Source of the DNA: Streptomyces sp. NRRL S-340 | GTDB lineage: Bacteria > Actinomycetota > Actinomycetes > Streptomycetales > Streptomycetaceae | DNA: 64,000 nucleotides | Direction: 5' to 3' | Assembly: GCF_000720185.1 (NCBI RefSeq) | Contig: NZ_JOIY01000002.1 | Location: 1 to 64,000 of the forward strand | Part shown: positions 58,491 to 64,000 of the stretch, in pieces | Layout: each line of letters begins with the position of its first letter | How positions within the stretch are numbered: the stretch's first letter is position 1 | Translations under genes and position numbers: made by a program | The notes under the pieces: generated by a model | The model's input: only the letters and a program-made list of their open reading frames with translations | What the model was told of the DNA's origin: nothing | Databases searched by the model: none

Positions 58491-59735
58491 GTGCGCGTAA
58501 CGATCATGACGGCGGGTTCCCGGGGAGACGTGGCCCCCTTCACCGGGCTGGGACACGGCCTGGCTCGCGCGGGCCACGCGGTCACCGTGGTCACCCACGC
58601 GTGCTTCGAGCCGCTGGTCGCCGGCTCGGGCCTCGGTTTCCACCCGCTTCCGGTGGACCCGCGGGCCGAACTGGAGTCCACGCGCGGGCGGGGGCTGCAC
58701 CGCAGTGCGACGGACGCGGGCAAGATGCTGCGGGCCGTGGGTCTGGTCCGGGCGGCGCTCGCCCGGATGACGGACGACCTGGTCGCAGCGGCCGAGAAGA
58801 GCGACGTCCTGCTGCTGTCGGGCTCGCTGGGGCCGGTCGGGCACGCCATCGCCGAGGCGCTGGGCCTGCCCAGCATGGGCACGCACCTGCAACCGCTCTC
58901 CCCGACCCGCGAGTTCGCGCCGCCGCTGCTCGGCGGCGGCCACTGGGGGGCGGCGGCGAACCGCCTCGCGGGCCACGGGGTGAACCTCGCGATGGAGCGG
59001 GTCTTCTCGGCGGCCGTGCCGACCGTCCGGGCCCGCCTGGGGCTGCCGCCCGCCCGTCTCGGCACCACCCGCCGGATCCGGGCGGGGCTGCGGCTGCCGG
59101 TGTTCCACGGGTTCAGCCCGCTGGTGGTGCCCCGGCCGCGTGACTGGCGGCCCGGGCTGCGGGTGTGCGGCTACTGGTGGCCGTACGACCGCGACGACCG
59201 GCTTCCGGCGCGGGTGCGGGAGTTCCTGGACGCGGGGCCGCCGCCGGTCTTCGTCGGGCTGGGCAGCGCCACCGTGCCCGACCCCGCCCGGCTCAGCGGG
59301 ACCATCGTGCGGGCGCTGCGCCTGGCCGGGCTGCGCGGGGTGGTGCAGCGGGGCTGGGGCGGGCTCGCGGCGGCGGGCGAGGACATGCTGACGATCGGTG
59401 AGGTGCCGCACGCGGCGCTGTTCCCGCGGACGGCTGCCGTGGTGCACCACGCGGGAGCGGGCACGACCGCGGCCGGGCTGCGCGCCGGGGTTCCGGCGGT
59501 GCCGCTGCCGGTCCAGTTCGACGAGGGCTTCTGGGCCGAGCGCCTCGTCTCCCTCGGGGTGGCCCCGTGCGCGGTACCGCTGCGCGGCGTCACCGCGGAC
59601 GGCCTCGCGGCGGCCCTCACCCGGGCCACCCGGGAGACCGCGCACCGGCGGCGGGCGGAGCGCCTGGGCGCCCGGATCCGCGCGGAGGACGGCGTCGGCC
59701 CGGTCCTGGAGGCGGTCGACCGGCTGGCACGCTGA
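58491..59735 (+). CDS. GT1 family glycosyltransferase (UGT/MGT-like), copy A
   Basis: The 414-residue GT-B enzyme starts with RVTIMTAGSRGDVAPFTGLG. It has the acceptor domain to about residue 210 and the nucleotide-sugar domain after it (PPVFVGLGSATV about 258, VHHAGAGTTAAGL about 320, then PVQFDEGFWA). Such enzymes glycosylate sterols, macrolides or other small molecules. GTG 58491 is set by a CATACT -10-like box seven bases upstream. It is convergent with a related gene (59907-61130) and about equally diverged throughout, so the pair is an old duplication. Confidence 0.87.
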   Translation: MRVTIMTAGSRGDVAPFTGLGHGLARAGHAVTVVTHACFEPLVAGSGLGFHPLPVDPRAELESTRGRGLHRSATDAGKMLRAVGLVRAALARMTDDLVAAAEKSDVLLLSGSLGPVGHAIAEALGLPSMGTHLQPLSPTREFAPPLLGGGHWGAAANRLAGHGVNLAMERVFSAAVPTVRARLGLPPARLGTTRRIRAGLRLPVFHGFSPLVVPRPRDWRPGLRVCGYWWPYDRDDRLPARVREFLDAGPPPVFVGLGSATVPDPARLSGTIVRALRLAGLRGVVQRGWGGLAAAGEDMLTIGEVPHAALFPRTAAVVHHAGAGTTAAGLRAGVPAVPLPVQFDEGFWAERLVSLGVAPCAVPLRGVTADGLAAALTRATRETAHRRRAERLGARIRAEDGVGPVLEAVDRLAR

Positions 59736-59790
59736 CGCGGCCCCGCCCGACGACCGGCCGGCACACTGACGCGGCCCACCCGACGGCCGG
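59731..59790. repeat. Imperfect 34-base tandem duplication
   Basis: The sequence from gctgacgcggcccc (59731) recurs as actgacgcggccca (59765) with a 34-base period. The first copy includes the stop codon of the glycosyltransferase gene. The gap to the convergent gene at 59907 shows nothing else. Confidence 0.6.
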
Positions 59791-59906
59791 CGGCGTCGCC
59801 GCGCACGCCGGGACGGGCGGCGGCCGCCGGGGGCACGGGCGGGCAGCGTCCGGCCGCCGGACCGGCACAGGCGGCAGCCCGTGCGCCGTGGCGCGGTGCC
59901 GCCTGG

Positions 59907-61130
59907 TCACCGCCCCGCACGGTCGGCCAGGTGTTCGATCGTCCGGAGGGTGCGGGACACCGCGTCCTCGGCCGCGAGGTGGCGGGCGGCGGTGGCCGCG
60001 GCGCGCGCGTGCCCCGGGTCCCCTACGGCGCGGTCGAGGGCGCCGGCCAGCCGTTCGGCGGTCAGCGCCGCGTACGGCACGGGCCGGGTGGCGGCGCCGA
60101 GCGCGGCCAGCCGGGCGGCCCAGAAGGGCTGGTCGGCCGCCACCGGCACGGGCACGGAGGGCACCCCGGCGCGCAGTGCCGCCGCCGAGGTGCCCGCGCC
60201 CGCGTGGTGCACGACGGCGGCGACGCGCGGGAAGAGCAGGGCGTGCGGCACCTCCCCGACGGTCAGGACGTCGTCCCCGGCGGCGTCGAGCCCCGCGCTG
60301 CCGGACTGGAGGACGCCGCGCAGCCCCGCTCGGCGCAGCGCTCGTACGGTCAGCTCGGTCAGCCGCCGGCCGTCACCGCCCGCCATGGAGCCGAACCCGA
60401 CGAACACCGGTCGCGGCCCGGCCGTGAGGAAGTCCTCCAGCTCCGCGGGCAGCCGCGCCTCCGGGTCGGCGTACGGCCACCAGTTGCCGACGACCTCCAG
60501 GCCCGCGCGCCAGTCGGCCGGGCGGGGTACGACGTGCTCGCTGAAGCCGTGCAGGACCGGACGGCCCGCGGCCTCCTGACGGCGGCGCGCGGCGGCGGGG
60601 CGGAGCGGGGGCAGGCCGAGGTCACGTCGCAGCCCGGCGACCGCCTCGGTGTAGAGGCGGTCGGCCATCCGCAGCCCGAGGCGTCCCGCGGCGCGGTTGC
60701 CGAGGCGCCCCAGGGAGCGGGTGCCGCCGACGACGGGCGGGAAGTCGCCGGTCGGCGTGGTGGGCTGGAGGTGCGTGTCGAGGCTCGGGATGCCCGCGGC
60801 TTCCGCGAGGTGCCGGCCGAGCGGGGCGGTGGTGGTGGACAGCACCAGCAGGTCGGTGTCGTCGTCCAGCACGTCGGCGAAGCCCCGCGCGAGCCCGGTG
60901 ACGAACGCGGCGGCGCTGCGCATCAGTCCCCGCCGGCCGGCGACGTCGCCCCGGGCCTCGGGCCGGGCGGGCAGGCCGCGGAACTCCAGGCCGGCGCGGC
61001 GGACCAGCGGTGCGAACGCGTCCGGCGCGGCCAGGGCGACCTCGTGCCCGGCCCGGCGCAGTCCGGCGCCCAGGCCCGTGTAGGGGTCGACGTCGCCCCT
61101 CGATCCGGCCGCGGCGATCAGGATCCTCAT
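59907..61130 (-). CDS. GT1 family glycosyltransferase, copy B
   Basis: The 407-residue protein parallels copy A: MRILIAAAGSRGDVDPYTGL at the start, VFVGFGSMAGG near 255, VHHAGAGTSAAALRAGVP near 320 and PVAADQPFWA after it. The acceptor is unknown. Its start overlaps the stop of the MerR gene (ATGA), so the pair is co-transcribed and copy B may be induced by the compound sensed by the TipA-like regulator, possibly to inactivate it. Confidence 0.87.
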   Translation of the reverse strand: MRILIAAAGSRGDVDPYTGLGAGLRRAGHEVALAAPDAFAPLVRRAGLEFRGLPARPEARGDVAGRRGLMRSAAAFVTGLARGFADVLDDDTDLLVLSTTTAPLGRHLAEAAGIPSLDTHLQPTTPTGDFPPVVGGTRSLGRLGNRAAGRLGLRMADRLYTEAVAGLRRDLGLPPLRPAAARRRQEAAGRPVLHGFSEHVVPRPADWRAGLEVVGNWWPYADPEARLPAELEDFLTAGPRPVFVGFGSMAGGDGRRLTELTVRALRRAGLRGVLQSGSAGLDAAGDDVLTVGEVPHALLFPRVAAVVHHAGAGTSAAALRAGVPSVPVPVAADQPFWAARLAALGAATRPVPYAALTAERLAGALDRAVGDPGHARAAATAARHLAAEDAVSRTLRTIEHLADRAGR

Positions 61131-61915
61131 CGGTTCTCCCCGGGTCCGGTGCGGCGGGCCGCGTTGGCGTGCACGGCCTTGCCCAGGTAGGCGGCGAGGC
61201 CGGGACGCTGCTGGGAGGGCGGGACGACGAGCGCGAAGGCGCGCGGGTCGGCGACGATGTCGTCCGCGATGCGCCGGTGCATGGCGGGCGGACACGAGGT
61301 GAACCAGCGGGAGATGTGCAGGCGGTGCTCCTCGGCGAGGTCCATGGTCCGTTCCCCGTCGGCGCTCTCGCCGTCGTCGAAGGCGGCGAGCAGTTCCGCG
61401 CGCCAGGCGGCGGCCTCGCGCATGAGCTGCCGCCAGTCCTCCTTGCTGTGCGCGGCGGCCCGGGCCATCGACTCCCGCTGTCCGTCCGAGCCGGCCCACT
61501 TCAGCCGGGCCTCGGTGGCGTAGCTGAGGTCGAAGGTGATCTCGCCGAAGACGTCGAAGCGTTCCTCGGGGGTGAGGGACACGCCGGTCTGCTGGACCTC
61601 GATGGCGCGCTCGGCCACCTCGGCCAGCCGCCGCAGCCGGGCGATCTCCTCGCCCAGCGCGCGCTGCCGTGCCCGCAGGTGTTCCAGCGCGTTGGCCTGC
61701 GGGTCCTTGAGGATGTCGGCGATCTCGTCGAGGGAGAAGCCGAGTTCCCGGTAGAAGAGGATCTGCTGGAGTCGTGCCAGGTCTGCGTCGTCGTACAGCC
61801 GGTACCCGGCGTGGCTGCGGCCGCCCGGCGACAGCAGCCCCGCCCGGTCGTAGTGGTGCAGCGTGCGCACCGTCACCCCGGCGAACGCCGACACCTGGCC
61901 CACGGAGTAGCTCAT
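61127..61915 (-). CDS. MerR family regulator with TipAS-like drug-binding domain
   Basis: The 262-residue protein has a winged helix at residues 3-72 (YSVGQVSAFAGVTVRTLHHY), a coiled coil (about 78-112) and a C-terminal TipAS-like helical domain (about 130-250, with W and H residues in HRLHISRWF and MHRRIADDIVADP). TipA proteins bind cyclic peptide antibiotics. AGGTGA precedes ATG 61915. Its own promoter has the 19-base spacer typical of MerR targets. It controls at least itself and glycosyltransferase copy B. Confidence 0.9.
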   Translation of the reverse strand: MSYSVGQVSAFAGVTVRTLHHYDRAGLLSPGGRSHAGYRLYDDADLARLQQILFYRELGFSLDEIADILKDPQANALEHLRARQRALGEEIARLRRLAEVAERAIEVQQTGVSLTPEERFDVFGEITFDLSYATEARLKWAGSDGQRESMARAAAHSKEDWRQLMREAAAWRAELLAAFDDGESADGERTMDLAEEHRLHISRWFTSCPPAMHRRIADDIVADPRAFALVVPPSQQRPGLAAYLGKAVHANAARRTGPGENR

Positions 61916-61939
61916 TCACCTGCCCTTTCGTCGGCGTAC

Positions 61940-61970
61940 AGACTGAAGCCTGACGTGGGGGCAGGGTCAA
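61940..61970 (-). promoter_or_regulatory. MerR-type promoter with 19-base spacer
   Basis: On the minus strand TTGACC (complement of 61965-61970) and CAGTCT (complement of 61940-61945) are 19 bases apart, the stretched spacing that MerR proteins activate. The imperfect dyad CCTGACGTGGGGGCAGG (61950-61966) lies across the spacer. Confidence 0.55.
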
Positions 61971-61984
61971 CCGCCCCTCGCCCG

Positions 61985-62190
61985 GCGCAAGAGCGGGCCG
62001 CCGTCCCGTGTCCGCCGCACGGGCGGGCCCGCCGCTCCGTGTCCCCACGCGACGGCGGACCCTCCACTCCCGTACCTCGCGCAAGGGCAGGCCCCCCGTG
62101 TCCGCGCGCGAGGGCTGCCCCGTGTCTCTGCGCAAGGGCGGTCCGCCGCCCGGTGTCCGCCGCAAGGCCGCATCGCCGCCCGGCGCCCGG
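61985..62190. repeat. Degenerate GC-rich repeat cluster
   Basis: About six or seven imperfect copies of a pattern like gcgcaagggcggnccgccgnccgtgtcc (26-33 bases each) lie between the MerR gene and the ribosomal-protection relic. They encode no plausible protein. They may be slippage products of one ancestral unit. Confidence 0.55.
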
Positions 62191-62203
62191 CCGGCCGAGC
62201 GGG

Positions 62204-63009
62204 TCAGCTGCGGTCCCGGCCGCCGACGCGGCGGGCCAGGTTCAGCAGGCGCTCCTTGCGGTCCGGGGGGTTGTGGCCGGTGCGCGGCCCTCGCGAACGG
62301 TGTCCCCGCGCACCGGCGCGTCGTGGTCGAAGGCGCTCTCCGGTTCGCCTTCGCCTCGGGTCAGGCCGGTCAGCCGCTGCTCCGGCGTGTGCACCCGGGC
62401 GGCGGGCGCCTCGCCCTCCAGGGCGCGGAGCGGGCCGTGGGTGCGGGTGGTGCGCGGCACCGGGCGCAGTGCGGCCGGTGCCGGCAGGAGGGCGCCGAGG
62501 GTGTCCGCGGGTGCCTCGGTGCGGAAGCGGTGCACGGGTTCGTGCACGAGCGCGGGCGCGGTGCACGGGTTCGTGCACGAGCGTGCGGGCGCGGCGCGGT
62601 GCCGCCACGAGCACCAGCGGGGTCAGGCCGCGGAAGCCGGCGCCGGTGCTCGACATGCTCTTGTCGAGGCCCTGGTGGCCGGCGGCTCTGCCGGGGCCGT
62701 GGCGCAGCCCGACCAACGGGATCTGCTCTGCGGGCCGGGTGAGCGCGAGGTGCAGGGCGCCTCGGTCGGTTCCGGGGGCCGGGACGAGGACGGTCTCCAG
62801 GGCCGGGGCGCGAAGGCCGTGGGGCGCGGCGCGAGGTTCGCCGACGGCGTCGCCGAGCGGATGCCGGTGAGCCAGGCGGTGCGGCAGAGACGGGCGCGCG
62901 GCGGCAGCGGCTTCGGAGGCCTTGCCGCGGACCCGGGCGCCGTCGCGGTGTCCGGTGAACCGCGTCGCACCACTCGCCCTGCCCGGAGCCCGGCCATAGA
63001 GTGACGTAC
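62204..63009 (-). pseudogene. Decayed TetM/OtrA-type ribosomal protection (EF-G-like) gene
   Basis: Reading leftward from about 63009, the frame spells recognisable pieces of the C-terminal two thirds of this family. In order: GDAVGEPRAAPH, APALETVLVPAP, ALTRPAEQIPLVGLR, then a jump to LDKSMSSTGAGFRGLTPLVL and HEPVH. There a 31-base duplication shifts the frame. The next frame continues RFRTEAPADTLGALLPA, LEGEAPAARVH, LTRGEGEPESAFDH. A second shift near 62290 returns to RTGHNPPDRKERLLNLARRV and a stop at 62204. The GTPase domain is absent and domain IV has an internal deletion. It once gave tetracycline-type ribosome protection and cannot now. Confidence 0.8.
62527..62583. repeat. 31-base tandem duplication inside the relic
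   Basis: Twenty-six bases from gcggtgcacgggttcgtgca (62527-62552) recur at 62558-62583, period 31. Because 31 is not a multiple of three, the event shifts the reading frame of the relic. Removing one copy joins HEPVHR to FRTEAPADTLG in one frame. Confidence 0.9.
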
Positions 63010-63064
63010 ATCACGCTGGTCGCTGATTTCCCTCACGTACGCCCATTCGGTCTCTGGAGGGCCC

Positions 63065-63562
63065 ATGACCCACATCTCGGTCACGGTGGACGGCACGACG
63101 TACGAGGACGAGGTCGAACCCCGTCTGCTGCTGGTCCATTACCTGCGTGACCGGCTCGGCCTGACCGGTACGCCGATCGGCTGCGACACCTCGAACTGCG
63201 GTGCCTGCACGGTGGAGCTGGACGGTATGAGCGTGAAGAGCTGCACGGTGCTGGCCGTCCAGGCGGACGGCGGCGAGGTCACCACCGTCCAGGGGCTGGC
63301 GAAGGACGGCGAGTGGACGCCGTTGCAGCGCGCCTTCCACGAGCGGCACGCCCTCCAGTGCGGCTACTGCACCCCGGGAATGATCATGGCGGCGCGTGAT
63401 CTGCTGCGCGAGAACCCGCACCCGACGGGCGAGCAGGTGCGCAAGGCGCTGGAGGGCAACCTGTGCCGGTGCACCGGTTACCAGAACATCGTCCGCGCGG
63501 TGCTCGCCGCGGCCGAGGCCGGGGACGCCGGCCCCGCCCGCGCGCAGGAGGTGACGGCATGA
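63065..63562 (+). CDS. [2Fe-2S] small subunit of a molybdenum hydroxylase (XdhC/CoxS type)
   Basis: The 165-residue protein carries two iron-sulphur clusters. The N-terminal plant-type ferredoxin cluster uses CDTSNCGAC (about residues 40-48) and the cysteine in KSCTVL. The C-terminal helical cluster uses CGYCTPG (about 99) and CRCTGY (about 135). It passes electrons from the Mo cofactor to FAD in xanthine dehydrogenase, CO dehydrogenase-like or aldehyde oxidase enzymes. GGAGGG precedes ATG 63065. Its stop overlaps the large-subunit start (ATGA). The substrate type cannot be fixed from this subunit. Confidence 0.92.
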   Translation: MTHISVTVDGTTYEDEVEPRLLLVHYLRDRLGLTGTPIGCDTSNCGACTVELDGMSVKSCTVLAVQADGGEVTTVQGLAKDGEWTPLQRAFHERHALQCGYCTPGMIMAARDLLRENPHPTGEQVRKALEGNLCRCTGYQNIVRAVLAAAEAGDAGPARAQEVTA

Positions 63563-64000
63563 CCGGCCAGGCCGTCGAGAGGGAGGTCGGCCGGGCCCGG
63601 CTGCGCAAGGAGGACGCGCGGCTGATCACGGGCCAGACCACCTGGACCGACAACATCTCCGTCACCGGGCTGCTGCACCTGGCGTTCCTGCGCAGCCCCA
63701 TGGCCCACGCGCGCATCGCACGCGTCGACGTCTCGGCCGCCCTCGAACGCCCCGGCGTGGTCGCCGTGTTCACCGGCCGCGACCTCGCCGACGGCCTGGG
63801 CTCGCTGCCCTGCGCCTGGCCGGTCACCGAGGACATGGTGCTGCCCGACCACCCGCCGCTCGCCCTGGACGAGGTCCGGCACGCCGGTGACCCGGTGGCG
63901 GTCGTGGTGGCCCGCGACCGGTACGCCGCCGCCGACGCGCTGGAGGCGATCGAGGTCGACTACGAGCCGCTGCCGCCCGTCCTGGACCTGGAGGCCGCGC
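63559..64000 (+). CDS. Molybdenum hydroxylase large subunit (partial)
   Basis: The first 147 residues of a xanthine dehydrogenase/CO dehydrogenase-type large subunit are present; the rest lies beyond the window. The N-terminal hammerhead domain is clear: [20 protein letters not shown] (about 11), [15 protein letters not shown] (about 38) and [11 protein letters not shown] (about 70), leading to [20 protein letters not shown]. Active-site residues that would separate xanthine from CO specificity are downstream. It overlaps the iron-sulphur subunit gene. Confidence 0.9.
   Translation, partial: MTGQAVEREVGRARLRKEDARLITGQTTWTDNISVTGLLHLAFLRSPMAHARIARVDVSAALERPGVVAVFTGRDLADGLGSLPCAWPVTEDMVLPDHPPLALDEVRHAGDPVAVVVARDRYAAADALEAIEVDYEPLPPVLDLEAA

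Noticed and set aside
58238..59068. Minus-strand open frame opposite the GT1 gene
   Set aside because: Shadow frame with Arg/Pro/Ser bias; the plus strand encodes an intact GT1 enzyme.
62623..63096. Minus-strand 157-codon open frame starting near 63096 as an independent gene
   Set aside because: It overlaps the promoter and start of the molybdenum hydroxylase operon, and the neighbouring frame carries the TetM/OtrA relic motifs instead.

Overview
The window is high-GC actinobacterial DNA and almost certainly comes from a Streptomyces chromosome. Third-position GC bias is extreme, GTG starts are frequent, and operons are tightly coupled by ATGA, GTGA or TGATG overlaps. The gene families fit Streptomyces: SpoIIE-type PP2C phosphatases, ANTAR proteins, a GH46 chitosanase with a CsnR-like operator, mycothiol-dependent formaldehyde dehydrogenase, DUF5709 and Tat substrates. 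I see no rRNA, tRNA, CRISPR array, insertion sequence, prophage or replication origin. All functions below come from reading the sequence; no database search was run.

Layout. 0.2-5.5 kb: a lipid/glycerol-phosphate locus with a lipid kinase, an alkyl-DHAP-synthase-like flavoprotein, a TetR regulator and GlpD. 5.6-8.6 kb: a hypothetical gene and a large-subunit catalase. 9.1-13.3 kb: a coupled operon of nucleotidyltransferase, BON-like protein and metallophosphoesterase, then a low-molecular-weight tyrosine phosphatase and an MHS-type transporter. 13.4-21.1 kb: a Tat-exported phospholipase C-like enzyme, a small secreted protein, a GAF-ANTAR regulator, a multidomain SpoIIE phosphatase and chitosanase. 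21.1-24.8 kb: a GH15 hydrolase, small proteins, a 40-bp tandem repeat and a relic of a nickel/cobalt transporter.

24.8-28.7 kb: iron uptake, with EfeU and EfeO fused in one polypeptide followed by EfeB. 28.7-35.1 kb: an envelope module of DedA, two PAP2 phosphatases, a GT-C glycosyltransferase, a flippase-like membrane protein and a BlaI/M56 sensor-repressor pair. BlaI-type inverted repeats lie in front of several of these genes. 35.1-40.2 kb: disaccharide phosphorylase (GH65), beta-phosphoglucomutase, a P-loop sugar/nucleoside kinase and an RpiR regulator. 40.3-47.1 kb: an ANTAR-GAF-PAS-SpoIIE phosphatase, a flavin reductase, a TetR regulator with a DUF35 protein, and a GT87 mannosyltransferase.

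47.3-56.5 kb: a large secreted hydrolase, small proteins, an L,D-transpeptidase, two SDRs, and the mycothiol formaldehyde-detoxification pair. 56.7-62 kb: an NTF2-like protein, FolD, and two convergent GT1 glycosyltransferases, one coupled to a TipA-like MerR regulator. 62.2-63.0 kb: a decayed TetM/OtrA-type ribosomal protection gene, frameshifted by a 31-bp duplication. 63.06 kb to the end: the start of a molybdenum hydroxylase (xanthine/CO dehydrogenase type) operon.

The points most worth follow-up are the BlaI/M56 envelope regulon, the nucleotidyltransferase-BON-phosphoesterase operon, the EfeU-EfeO fusion, the two gene relics with dissectable decay, and a recurring leaderless-promoter signature (TANNNT, seven bases, start codon) at eight or more genes.
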